A stretch of 64,000 bases of DNA from Trichaptum fuscoviolaceum (Eukaryota; Basidiomycota; Agaricomycetes; Hymenochaetales; Trichaptaceae). The position numbers and the translations under genes were made by a program. Shown one piece after another: positions 47,043 through 58,722 of this stretch. Under the pieces are notes generated by a model. It saw only the letters and a list, made by a program, of their open reading frames with translations. It was not told where the DNA came from and searched no databases. How positions within the stretch are numbered: the first letter of the stretch is position 1; every line of letters begins with the position of its first letter. The DNA is taken from positions 1,781,424-1,845,423 of the forward strand of contig CAJSYZ010000001.1 of NCBI GenBank assembly GCA_910574455.1, given 5' to 3'.

Positions 47043-50000
47043 ATGGCCAAGCGAAGGGCATCTCGCTCCGCCAGCGAATCTGAACACGAAGAAACTCCTT
47101 CTAAACGAGCTCGTGTCGAGGCCGAAGATAATGAGGACGAAGTAAAAGACGAAACGGTGCAAGACAAGGACTTCGAGGCAAAGTTCAGTGACAAAATCCG
47201 AGCTTCTATTGAGCACCACTCGCAATCTAAGGGGGTGAGCTTCAACTACACGTCCAATTGACTCCTGGCATCATCTTACTCGATTGTTTTCTAGGGTATC
47301 GCGCAGTGTGGTATCATACAATCGTTGGAGATGCATCAGTTCATGTGTCACCCGCGCCTATCGTTCACATTCGGGCCTCAAATAAACTTTATCATTGGTG
47401 AGGAGACTCTGAGATCTTCATCTTTAGCTCAAGTGATATATCTTGCCTATAGGACATAACGGGAGTGCGTATATGTCGGCCTCTTGACATCAAAGAATTG
47501 CACTAATTCGAATTATCGCTCAAAGGTGGCAAGAGTGCCGTTCTTTCTGCTATTACTATAGCACTGGGAGGAAAGGCGATCACAACCGGCAGAGGCAGTG
47601 GTCTGAAATCATTCATACGTGAAGGTCAAAGGTGGGTCTTAATGGTCGTGACATTGCAACTTATGAACTAAATTTGAATGCAGTCAATCTGAAGTGACTA
47701 TCGTCCTTAAGAATGAGGGAGAAGAGGCATACAATCCCGGCGTCTATGGGAAATCAATCGTCATCACGAGAAGGTTTTCGAGGGATGGTAGCAGCTCATA
47801 CAAAATTAAAAGCAAGGATGGAAGAGTTATTAGCACGGCAAAGGCAGAACTCTCGGCCATATGTGATCACATGAATATTCAAGTCGACAATCCACTCAAT
47901 GTTTTGAGTCAGGGTAAGATCACTAACATCCCTACATGTGCATTGCTTTGAATGTTTCTGATCCTTTTTTAAGATTCCGCTCGTCAATTCTTGAGTTCAT
48001 CGCATCCGAAAGATAAATACGAAGTAAGTCATCGTATGCTAGGATTATTTTATCTCACTCAGGCTTTGTCGATAGTTCTTCCTCAGAGGTACACAATTAC
48101 AACAACTGTCGGATGAATATACCACCTGTCTTGCGAACTGCAAAACTTATTACAAGGCTATACAAGACAAAAAGGATGCCCTGCCAGATCTGAAGGCCTC
48201 CGCAAAGCATGCTGCGGAGCGATATAAGTCCGCGCAGAAGGCGATAGAAACGAGGTCAAAAATTGATGATTTAAAGAGAGAAGTGGCCTGGAGTCACGTC
48301 AAAAGGAAGGAGGACGTAAGTTTCAATGGCCTCAGAACTCTCTTAAATGATTTCAACACCTTCTTTTAGGAGATGAAGGCAAAAATAGAAGATGTTGCGA
48401 AAGCAAGTCGTAAAATTCCGAAAATGCAGTCGAAAGCAGACGAAGCGAAGGTGAATGCAATCACTTCTTGGAAGATCGTTAGCTAACAATCCTTAATAGA
48501 CTCAATTTGATGAGGCCAGCCAAAAATTAGCCAGACTGGATGAAGAATTGAGAGAGATGGGAGAAATCATCGAACTTAATGAAAAACGGGAAAGCACGCA
48601 GAATGAAATTCGTAAAAACAAAGATCAGCTTCGAGAACTGCGCGTAGGTGAATCTGAGTCTTATGTAAATTTCCATGCTAATGAGTGTTCTATAGGATAA
48701 CATAAAGACGATGGACGAAGATATAAAACGAAACACGGGGGTGATTGAGGATTTTCTAGGTCGAATCAGGGAGGAAGAAAAGAAGTTGCAAGAGGACAAG
48801 CAAGCCGAGCGAGAGGAACGTCAAAACAGGATAGATGAGCTAAAGATTAGAATTGAGGAACAAGACTCGCTGTTCCGAGCTTCTAACGACAGGATCCGTT
48901 CTTCAAGGCAACGTCTCGAGGAATTATCGCAGAGGAAGGGGAATGCAGAACGTGACAAAGTAAAGTACGATCAGGAGATGCAACAATGTTATGAACAACT
49001 ACAGCAAATTGAGAACCAGGCAAATAATCGCCTCAATGCTTTTGGAAGGAATGTGCCGGACGTTCTCCGCCGAATTAATGCTCAGAACTGGCAAGGACAA
49101 ACACCCGTTGGTCCTCTCGGCAGCTTCATCACATTGCGCGACCAGGAATGGGCGCAGGTCATGCGTGTTCAGTTGGGCTCCTTGGTCAGATCATTCGCTA
49201 TTACTGATCCCCGTGACAAAACTCAACTCAAGAAGATACTAATGGAAACCGGGAAGTGGGTTATTGTGATCTGCATTTCTCCTACATGCGGACTCACACA
49301 ATTTCTTCTTTTACAGCGGTCATATGCAAATTATCGTATCTGAAGTTGACCTGTTTGATTACAGCAGCGGTGAACCGCCAGCACAAGTTCTCACAGTTTT
49401 GCGCGCTCTTGATGTAAGTAATTGATCCGATCGTGCTTGGACGAAGACTGATTTATATCCAGTTCAAAGACGAATATGTCAAACGTATTCTTATCAATCA
49501 AGCTCGAATCGAGAGGATTCTCCTAGCACCGCTCCGCCACCTTGGAGAAGATCTTGCTAGTTCCATTCCTGGCGGAGGTACTGCTTGGACCGCAGACATG
49601 TATCGTGTTATTGTTTATGGGTAAGTCTATTTTCCATTAGGAGGCATATGATTCACATCTCAGCTTCTTTTCAGTGAAGGTGGATACAACTCGGGTCCGA
49701 TGAATAATCTTTCTCGAGGTGACCCACGAATGCAACTTTTTACCGACAGCAACCTCGCCAATGAGAAACAGTACGTATCGACCAGCAGAAACTACGGAAA
49801 CTGATCTTTATTTGCAAAATAGAAAATGGATGCAGAACGGTAGGGAGGCAGACTCGAAATGTTCGGCTGCGACGAACGAGATTACTACTGTTACCGCGGA
49901 ATTGCAAAGTTGTAGAAATGACTTGAACGCGGCGGAAGTAAGGCATCTTCCTTGTTGTTAATACCTCGGCGTTCTGACCGGCCCACGAGCAGCGTGAAGC

Positions 50001-51509
50001 GAAGGCCGCCAATGAAAAGTTGCGTATTCTGAAACGAGAGCGAGAGACACTCTTAGAGCAGCACAATGAAGACGTGTCGGTTAGCATCAGCGCTTTACAA
50101 GAAGAAATACGGGTATGTATCGTTCTTCTGATTAGTGCGAGCAGACGTTAATGCATTTCCATAAGACGCTTGAAGCGGATAAGGGGAAGATTATGGAGCA
50201 ATTTGAGCATGCTATGAGGTCGAAGGCAGAACTTGACAACAAACAGCGTCCTTTGATGGAAGCATTGAATGTTATAAAGGACCAAATTGCAAATTTCGAG
50301 AGTCAAAGGAACAAGGTCACTGTACGTATAAGTCTTGTTACATTTGTCAGTTTCAGTAAACTCTCTCTTGCAGACGAAAATCGAGGAGGCCACTTCGGAA
50401 CGAGTCAAAGCTCAACATAATCTAGACCATTGGCGCCAGAAGTTACAGGAAGAGGCAGACAAACTCGCAACCTTGGAACAGGCCGCTGCGGTACTTCAGG
50501 AAGAATACGAAGTAAGGACTAAGCATCACTCTTTTGGACTCTGTACTGATCACCATCTGGCTTGCATTCAGGATTGGACGAAGAAAGCGGAAGATTATTG
50601 TGATGGCTTGAGGATTGACAGTCCGCGGAAATCTGACGAATTGGACCGTCTCATAAAATCAAGCGAAAATGCCCTAAGAGATCAGGAACGAGCGTAAGCG
50701 TGATTCGAACTTTTCAGGCTACGTCCCTTACTCTGTACGTTCAGGCAAGGTGCTACGATCGAGGAATTAGAATCGAAACTCTTGGACGCCGAACGTAGGT
50801 ATGCGACTGCGCAAAAGGACATGAAAGACTTGAATTATTTGTACAAGGTAACACATTAATTGTGACACCATCACTGAATTTGCTAACCACGAATTCCAGG
50901 CTCTGAAGTCGGCATTGAATGAACGCTTTGCTCGATGGCAGGACTTCCGCCGCCATATTGCGCTTCGAACCAAAATACTTTTTCAACATCTTTTGTCCAA
51001 TCGCGCGTATTACGGAAAAGTGCTCTTCGATCACACGAACGGAAAACTGGACCTTAAAGTACAGACAGATGATCAAGCAGCAACGCAGGGCCTGAACAAA
51101 GACCCGAAATCTCTCAGTGGAGGAGAGAAGTCATTCTCAACTATATGTCTTCTACTTGCGCTTTGGCAAGCTATTGGATGTCCTATCCGATGTCTCGGTG
51201 AGTAACTTTGTCCAGAATTCTGTGAAGCTAATGAATAACTGATACAATCGGCTTTGCATAGACGAGTTTGATGTGTTCATGGACGCAGTCAATCGTCGAA
51301 TCAGTATGAAGATGATTGTGCGCATCTTGTTCTTCTCACCGTCACTTTTCCCTCACCCTATTCTGCAGATCGATACTGCCAATACCTCCGATGGCAAACA
51401 ATATGTCTTGATCACTCCTCAGGATATGAGCGCCGTCCAACTCGGACCCACCGTTCGAGTGCATCGTATGGGTGACCCTGAGCGCGGTCAGAATACCCTT
51501 CAGTTCTGA
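47043..51509 (+). CDS. SMC6: SMC6, structural maintenance of chromosomes protein 6
   Basis: ATPase of the Smc5/6 complex, acting in recombination repair and rDNA stability. An acidic, Ser-rich N-terminus (MAKRRASRSASESEHEE) precedes the head: QSLEMHQFMCHPRLSFTFGPQINFIIG, then Walker A GHNGSGKSAVLSAITIALGG. The loop is split by two introns around a 12-nt exon at 47453-47464. Then GRGSGLKSFI and MNIQVDNPLNVLSQ. Long coiled coils follow, interrupted by a hinge near 49080-49600 (GPLGSFITLRDQEWAQVM). The second head has the signature KSLSGGEKSFSTICLLLALW and Walker B with DEFDVFMDAVNRRI, and ends ITPQDMSAV to TLQF. About 18 short introns. Expected length is about 1,130 aa. ATPase residues are all present. 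Confidence 0.95.
47453..47464 (+). other. SMC6: 12-nt micro-exon inside the SMC6 Walker A loop
   Basis: Upstream exon ends ...ATT G at 47397, followed by intron 47398-47452 (GTGAGG to TAG). The micro-exon gacataacggga supplies Gly-His-Asn-Gly plus one base. Intron 47465-47525 (GTGCGT to AAG) follows, and the next exon starts GTGGCAAGAGT (Ser-Gly-Lys-Ser). Without it the P-loop cannot be assembled in frame, so the exon is required. Confidence 0.85.
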
Positions 51510-52434
51510 GGTACTTGCATATTTTATCCGCCCCCTCACGGCTTACTAGTCCTATGTTTATGTCTTCCTTTCTTCGACGCATAAGTCCGTTCGCCAACAG
51601 TGATAGTACTAACGCGCCAATTAAACAAGTATACTTTATAACAACCTTAATTTCTTATATATTCACTTCACTTGCTCTTAGTAGAGTATGAACAGTAATG
51701 AGAAGTAATTTGTGGTTTCTGAGAGTAGGAGCGACGATGACGTTACCCTTCGTCTTGCAATCGTGGTCTCAACTCAGCGTGTCTTTTGATCTTCTATCGA
51801 CAAGTACAGTCAATCAAACGCGGTTAGCAAACGCGGAGATAAGGTTCGCATACCCAGTGGGTATGCATGAGGTTGAAAGATCATGATCAGAAGTTCATAA
51901 TCGAACACGAGGAAAAGGTTCAGCCAACACGATATCACCGAGTCTGTCATCTGAAGACAATCACACTGAAGAGTTCGGCATTCAATCTTTGAATTCTCTA
52001 AATAGTGTGGGGTTCTACTTGATTACATGCCTTCGCAATCCAGTCCATCCATTAAGTTATCTCGTGAAAATTAGCCGTAAGCGGGGTCATGAATGGTAAC
52101 ATGCAAGGAAACGTGGTGATCGGGTAGTAGGGTCTCGCAAAATATATCAGGTGGAGGTTGATGAGAGATGGGATGGGAGGTGGAGGAAGGGTGATCAAGC
52201 ATCAGAATGCCAAACCGGGTGAGAAGAGAATGACTGCGCTACGCATGTCCAAAAGTAAATGGGGACATGCGCGGGGTAATAAGTAGGAGTAGGAGTCGCC
52301 CATAATAAGGAATATGGAATGAATATATGATGGATAATCCACAGCTATCGAAACAACATTGTCGGGGAAGAGGGAACAACGAAAACAAGGGAAAGGGTCC
52401 ATAACAATCACACACAGATGCCAGAGCAAAGGAA
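51510..52434. other. Intergenic region, convergent genes
   Basis: About 0.9 kb between the stops of SMC6 (+) and the coiled-coil membrane protein gene (-). AT-rich, with no open frame of interest. Probably 3' UTRs; nothing else seen. Confidence 0.5.
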
Positions 52435-53659
52435 TCACCAGAGCCATTTTCGAGGTGTGCGTGTAGGTCGTGTAGAGCGGTAGACGGTCACTGTTTCGCC
52501 AGGAACATGCGTTTCCAGAGGGCCATCTTCCTCAATAACGACCTCGACGACCTTCGTCGGAGCACTAGGAGGCTCAGGTGCAGCGGAAAAAGACTCGGGC
52601 TTAGGGAACTCGGCAGGACGTGTACTTGCAGGAGACGGAACACGGATCGATCGTGTCTCTGTCAATGTGACTGTTTCGGGTTTTGGTTTTGGTTGTTCTT
52701 CGGAAACGGGGAGCGCCTATAGTGTAGAAAGGGTCGCCAGTCAGCTTAAAGCTCACAAAAAGGGAAGGGGTAGGAACCGCGTCCCAAGCCCCGAGCGAAG
52801 GAGGAAAGGGACGGTCCGTACATGTTTAGAGGAAGAATAAAAACTATATACGGAGAGACCACGGGGCGACCCTCCTTCGTCTCAGAGCTCGGAGCGGCGA
52901 GGAGTCTGGAGAGGTACCTTGAGTCTGCGCTTCGTCCCAGTCGGCTCGATGATGTATTCTTCCTCAATAGATTGCGGTTCGTTTCCAAGAGCACTAATAA
53001 AAGGAGTTAGTACAAGACACTCCCTACTGTGAAAGTAAAACGCACATGAGTTGCTCCATGATCCAGGCTTCCCGGCGTTGAGCATCATGCTCGCGGCGGT
53101 TTACAGCTTCTTCCCTCCGGCTCATATCCTTTTCGCGGTCTGCAATTTTCGATTCACGTTGAATCAACTCCTCCACACGTCGCGTGAGCTCATCAGTGCC
53201 AGGCGCAGTGAGAGCGTTCTCCTTGACAATCTCCTTGTAGATAGTATGAACCGGTGGGTGAGCAGCGATGGTCTCGACAACCTCGGTCACGGTAGCGTAA
53301 GGTGCGCACGTGACGAACGCGTCGTTAAGAATGTTTGCTTCCCTTTGCGCGACCTCGGCCTCACGTTTGGCTACCGAGCTTTCACGCGCAACAAGGACCT
53401 CAGAGCGACGGGGGGAGAAGATGCTGCCGAGGAGACCAGCTCCGGCTTGAGGCTCACCGCGGATGGGCTCAAGCGGTGATGAAGTGGGACCTCGGGTTGA
53501 GGGCAAGGAAAGCATGACTGCAAGGACTGCAAGGACAAGGGAGAGGATAAGGAGGAGTGTGGTAGAAGAGATAGTGCGGTGGTGGTGATGAGAGCGCTCG
53601 CGGACTACACGAGTGCCATCACGGTCGCGATCATGGTGTGACGACGAAGGGTTGGCCAT
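52435..53659 (-). CDS. Single-pass membrane protein with heptad coiled coil, function unknown
   Basis: I do not recognise a family. The chosen ATG at 53659 (MANPSSSHHDRDRDG) begins a basic, His-rich cytosolic leader, then one hydrophobic segment TLLLILSLVLAVLAVMLSL at residues ~34-52. A signal anchor is likely, as no cleavage-type sequence follows. A linker leads to two blocks of heptad repeats in which Arg-Glu recurs every seven residues: RESSVAKREAEVAQREANIL and RESKIADREKDMSRREEAVN, then RREHDAQRREAWI. Two or three small exons (ALGNEPQSIEEEYIIEPTG) and a Pro/Glu-rich tail (PSPASTRPAEFPKPESF, ending TRPTRTPRKWLW) complete it. The frame is open upstream to 53968, but without a convincing start. 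The repeat suggests a rod or oligomerisation domain attached to a membrane. Confidence 0.7.
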
Positions 53660-54438
53660 CCTAACGCTGACTGAATGCGAGGGCGAAATGGACGTCGGCG
53701 CCGGAGGGACAGATGGACGGCTGAAAGTTGTGAACGAAATTGTGTTCGACGTTGTGAGCGACGGTGAGGAGGCTTGGTGGGTTGTCGCGGGCGATGATGG
53801 CGGGAGGAGGAAAGGTCGGGGAGGAGAAAATGAAAGGTGAGGAAGGTTGAACTTGCCTATCTCGTCTTTATATGCGAAAAAACATTTTGTTGTTTGGACG
53901 CTAAACACGCGGCCCTTGTGCTCCCTGGTGTACAAACAATGCTCGCCAACGTGTTCACCACGATGCAAGGCCTTTGCGCATTGTCCTCGACGCCGAGCAC
54001 GACTTGAACGTGCTGCAACGCTTCTTCGACGTCGAGGCGATAATAATCCTTGAAATTCCTCGTTTTATTTTGTTTCCGTCGGCGTGTGCTTCATGTTCCG
54101 ACAACATGTCCCAGACGGGAAACCAAAGTCGGCGAACACAAACAAATAACGAGTTCCCACGCAATATCCAATTTCTCAGCCCGTGACCGTGACCCCTATC
54201 CAGGTGCCGTCCCCGTGTCTCGCATTGGCTCAAAATTGTATATCCGCAACGCTCGGCCTTTCTGCTACAACATCAAAGGATATTTATCATACAAAGAACA
54301 TCGGAGTCACGTATGCAGTTTGTCTAGTTACAATCTATTAGGATCCACTGCTCTTTTGACCTGCTTTGTACTGTCGTCCTTTCTGTCTTGATCTGGAGTA
54401 TCTTACATCATGCTGCCTGAAAAGAAAACAAATCGAAG
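53660..54438. promoter_or_regulatory. Divergent intergenic region
   Basis: About 780 bases between the coiled-coil membrane protein gene (-) and the CCCH-like gene (+). No strong TATA or palindrome noticed. A plus-strand open frame at 53613-53840 is antisense to the promoter-proximal part of the left gene and has no content. Confidence 0.4.
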
Positions 54439-57169
54439 ATGTCAGGCAAGTCTGATACCAATGTATGCTCTGCACTCATACTGACATTAATCTGGGCAGT
54501 GGTACAACGAGTTTGGCTGGCCTCGTATCAATCCAAAGAAAGATTACAACAAAGCGAAGCAATTCCTTGGCTGCACGTTTGGGACCAAATGCAGCTTTCT
54601 ACACCCAGATGATCCCGGATGGAGCACAGGAATTACTACAGACCCATTGGACCATTTGTACCCTGGTGGTATGCGACAAAAAACACCTCCTCCACCTCCT
54701 CCAGCACGATCATTGAGACCTGGTACTCCTGACCGAGATGTGAACGTAAAGGAAGAGCATGTGTCGCCCAAATTGCCTTTGCCAAACGGAGAAAGCAGTA
54801 GATGGAGGGACCATTCATCGTCCCGTCCACGATCTCCGACATCTCGAAATGAAAGTAGGAATCCTTACCGTGGTCCAGCATACCGACCAGGTCGCTCTAT
54901 TAGTCGAAGTCGCAGCCGCAGTCGCGAACGCTATCCCGATAGAGGTCGCTTGCGTGATGGAAGCCGAGATGGACATCGTTATAGAGGTAGGAGCAGAGAG
55001 CGGGACAATCTAGAGTATGACAAGGATCGGGATCGGAACAAATGGAGGCAGCCGCCGTCGTCCCGCTTTGGGCCACGCCCTCCCCCGAGCAGCCCAAGAG
55101 GTTTGATTGACCCTCGACAGCGAATGTTGGATATAAGTGAGCGAAGGCGGGCAGGAAGTATAGACTATAATAGCTTCAGACGCCCTCCTGAACGCGAGGC
55201 AATAACCGCGAGTGCCAGGCCTGAATCAGCCGTCCTACCATCGCCAAACAACATGGATAGAGCGCCCTCGACTACACTTCGTACGTTGCCTTTTCTCCTC
55301 GAGCCATAGCTAAGACGTAAAACGTTGTGTCTTTACCTTAACTCTTAAAGGGGATTCTTTAGATGCCCGAAACTTAACCGGGAACATAACACCCAGCAAA
55401 CTCACGCAACGCGACGCGACTTCACAACCCCCTCCGCCTGTAGCCGCAACTGAATCCCGCCCACCTTCAATTGTGAAACTTCTGCCTCCTCTGGATAGCG
55501 CTGCTACCGAGGCAAGCTTTGTATCGCAGCAAATCGCTCCGCCTCCACCAGATAGTGCAATGACTCAAACCAGCTTTGCCTCACAAATGCCGCCGCCACC
55601 CAATCCTCTAGCCGTCCCGCAAGCCCCGTCACTACCAGAGCTTGTGACCCCGGAGGCCATTGTAGGGAAGAAAGAGAATATATCATTTGAGGAGAGGATG
55701 AAGATTTGGGACCGACGGATAGAGTATGTACTCGCCACGTACTGCGAGACTCTTATACTGATTTAGACACTATTACAGGGTACTTGTTGAAGCAACAAAC
55801 GCTCGGCAAAGATATCAAGCGCTGGCAGCCGATGTAAAAGAGCTGAAACGCCACACATCGTCTACTCACTTCACTGGACTTACACCTGCCGTGCAGGCAA
55901 CTGTATTAGCTTCAGTCAAAGAGGCAGAGATACGCTGCGAAGAAGCAAAGAAGCATGCGGATACTGTAATGGGGAAGCTGTATAAGGCCGATTTCTGGCC
56001 GGTGCGCAAACCTCCTGTGACTGCGCAGGGTGATGGCGCAGAGGAAGGACAGGTGCCGGGTACGGATTGGGAAGAGGAACATGAGCTGATGAAGAATGAG
56101 GTTTCTGACTTGAGTACTGCGGTCCGCAAAATAGACCAAACCCTGCACGAGGTCGTTGCTTTCGTCTCCCCACATAGTCGCTCAACCTCAGTTGCGTCGA
56201 CTGTCGTTCCTCCTCAACAAAGCCGAGCCTCTGTAGACGTGGAAATGAGAGATTCAACCCGTGCTGCGAAGCGTCGTCGAGTGGAAGATGAAGCTGACGT
56301 ATCGGTAACGAGAGATATTTCAAACCCTGCGGACCCGTCAACGCCGACTTTGGGCACACCGATTGAAACAAGTGCACCACCGGTGCACCATGATAACCTT
56401 GACGTTGCGCGTCTGATACGTCGCGTCGAGCAAATTGAAACCCAACTGGCGGATCTCGAGAATTTTTCCACTCAGGCGGAGGAGAATGCCATTTCAAGTA
56501 TGGACGATCGCATCGACACTCGCCTTGAAGAATTCCGTAGGGATTTCAAGCGAAGACAGTCGGAAGCCATTGCTGCATTAAAGGCAGAGGTCGAGCAAGT
56601 GGACGAGGATATAAAAGAAATTAGCACAGAGATGGCGCAGCTGATCAACCGAGAAGTAGAGGCGTCTGCGCAACTTAATACATGGAAGTTGGAAGAGGCT
56701 CGATTATCGACAGAAATAGCTGAGGTATATATTTGCATCCGCTAAGCTTTTAGTACTTCACTAATGTCCGGCATAGATGAAGGCTAGCTTTGAACAAGAA
56801 CGTGCGCGGTCAGACGAAATGCAAACGCAGCTGAAAGCTTGCATGGAAGGCCTGAGTGCAGTGAACCTCGTACTTCAGACTAAACAACACACTCCTCCAC
56901 CACCACCACCATACTCTATGTCTGTCGACGACATTATCGAGGCAATCAAGCCGACTGTCATTGATTCCGTGAGGGGTGACTTGACCTCTACGATGGAAGA
57001 AATGCGGACCAATATCAGCAAGTTTGTCAAGGCAAACTCGCCGACAACTTCACAACTCGAAGCCATGCGACAGAAAGTTGCGAATGTCAGTCGCTTGCCA
57101 GAAGTCGCACATTTCTTACAGAATTATAATTCCGAGAAGCCGAAAACTAATGGGCATCCGCCACCTTGA
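54439..57169 (+). CDS. CCCH-like zinc finger, RS-rich, coiled-coil protein
   Basis: Probable RNA-associated nuclear protein; no named orthologue recognised. The first exon is 24 nt (54439-54462, MSGKSDTN), joined to WYNEFGWPRINPKKDYNK. The finger is seen as C33-x5-C39-x3-H43 (CTFGTKCSFLHPDDPGW). The expected first Cys eight or so residues upstream is absent (Tyr24 sits there), so the CCCH module is incomplete. An Arg/Ser domain follows (RSISRSRSRSRERYPDRGR), then a Pro-rich region. Helical segments include FEERMKIWDRRIE, KEAEIRCEEAKKHADTV and a basic nuclear signal AAKRRRVEDE. A long coiled coil near residues 640-760 (VARLIRRVEQIETQLADLE, then LKAEVEQVDEDIKEISTEM) ends in a Pro-run (TPPPPPPYS). 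Five or so exons in frame. This layout resembles splicing or mRNA-processing scaffolds. Confidence 0.75.
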
Positions 57170-57379
57170 ACACTCATACAACTAAACTACCTTTCATACT
57201 ATATGTCATCACCAAGGGACAAAGCGGGTACAAATATTAACCGTCATAACATGTAACTTTATCGTCGTTGTATAATGTGTACCACATATATTCGATGTTC
57301 TTCCTTCATCTTTTCCGAATGTTTCTCTAAACTCTGATGTATAATGATTATATCTTATTATATGAGATCGTTAGATGTT

Positions 57380-57481
57380 GGTCCCTTAGCTCAGTTGGTT
57401 AGAGCTTTGTACTTATGAGGAAGACTTCTTTTCCGAGCATCTGGGATGCAAGGGTCCCGAGTTCGACTCTCGGAGGGACCA
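57380..57481 (+). tRNA. tRNA-Ile-UAU: tRNA-Ile(UAU) with 28-nt intron
   Basis: A full cloverleaf folds. The acceptor stem GGTCCCT (57380-57386) pairs with AGGGACC, with discriminator A at 57481. The D-stem is GCTC/GAGC. The anticodon stem TTGTA pairs with TGCAA (57447-57451). The T-stem is CCGAG/CTCGG with loop TTCGACT. The loop CTTATGA gives anticodon TAT at 57414-57416, reading AUA. The intron 57418-57445 lies after position 37, where nuclear tRNA introns sit. The A box TAGCTCAGTTGG and B box GTTCGACTC are present. Family knowledge: Ile tRNA-UAU genes are intron-bearing in many fungi. Confidence 0.92.
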
Positions 57482-57487
57482 TTTTTT
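57482..57487 (+). terminator. RNA polymerase III terminator of tRNA-Ile
   Basis: Run of six T residues immediately after the discriminator base, the usual Pol III stop signal. Confidence 0.85.
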
Positions 57488-58722
57488 CGTTCCAGAACGT
57501 AGCAGATTTTCTCACACTGGGGCTGGTGCCAGCGGTCATCCAACATTCTTCCTCTTCCATACGTTTCCCCGCGAGCTGTTTTGAAGCTACATTAAGTGTA
57601 ATCGCTTTGCAGTAACGCAGACTGTCTCTCAACTGTTCAATTCGTCCGAGAGACTCGCTTCATCTCGCATCCTTTGATAAGTACTTCAGACGGTCTCTCG
57701 CCAGGCGTACGCGTGCCAATTCTAGGTACGAATTAGAAAGTGCATTGCCAGTGCGTGAACTCCAGGAGGGCTTCAGGTTATGCTTTCCACAACCCTGATG
57801 TCTGCAGAGGGACTTTTAAGAGACACCTAAACTTCAGATTGGAGACCGGGAGAAAGAGGAAACCTCAGACACGACGGTCATCGAACATCAAATGTAGACT
57901 GGCTTGAGGAGGATGACGGTATGCATTGACTTGGTACTCTATCTACACCGTGCTGGAGATTATGAACGCAACCTTGCATAGCAGATGAAACGTCGTGTAA
58001 TTGGTTAGTCTGGACAGCCACTGGCTCCTGGTACCATTTCCGTCTGAACAGCCGGACTCAGGCTGTTTGCCACTCTCCGGTTTAGGGCTGGGAGTCAGCT
58101 GCGCAGACGGATATAAAGCCCTCCAGCTTCCCAGTCCTCTTCGTCCCCGTAACTCCATATCACGATGCGAAACAATATACCTCCGTGATTGATTTGGAGG
58201 GACTAACCTCCTTAGGCATGCTATTCGCTGCAGCGCTCCTATGCCTTTGGTAGCTTCTCTCGCGAATTGGCTATCCTTTCTATCAAGGCCGGCGTGGTAA
58301 ATAGCAAGGCGCTATCCATGTCTCAAATGCTCAAATGTGTTCTCTGACTTTCCATGCTCCGCTTGATCTGGAAAAACCAACGTTTGCTAAAGTCTACGTC
58401 GTCCGAGTCAGTCCTGAATTGGGGAAGTTGAACTGGTACCGGAGGTCCTTGCTTCACGTTTAGGTGCGTACCCTAGTTGGTTTCGATGTCTTTCGTGTCT
58501 GCTCTACGGCAATAACATTTTCACCGGGTTGATAGTTGCGACATACATCACGGCAGTTGCAAAACAGATACCAATTGGGCAACAAGCATCTTAGGCAAAC
58601 CTTCTATAGTTTTGTTATGCACTCTGCTGATGAAGCCTCTCCTCACAGTGGCTGACTCCGTATGAAAACAATGCAAGAGGACGTGTGAGCCAGATGTGAT
58701 TGAAGCAACTGCAAGAATAGTT
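57488..58722. other. Intergenic region, nothing recognised
   Basis: About 1.2 kb between the tRNA and the ABC ATPase 3' end. Short open frames only (for example 58001-58192) and no repeats noticed. Confidence 0.5.

Noticed and set aside
54647..54720. Separate start at 54647 for the CCCH-like gene
   Set aside because: It is an internal TTG; the upstream exons join in frame and restore the zinc-finger part.
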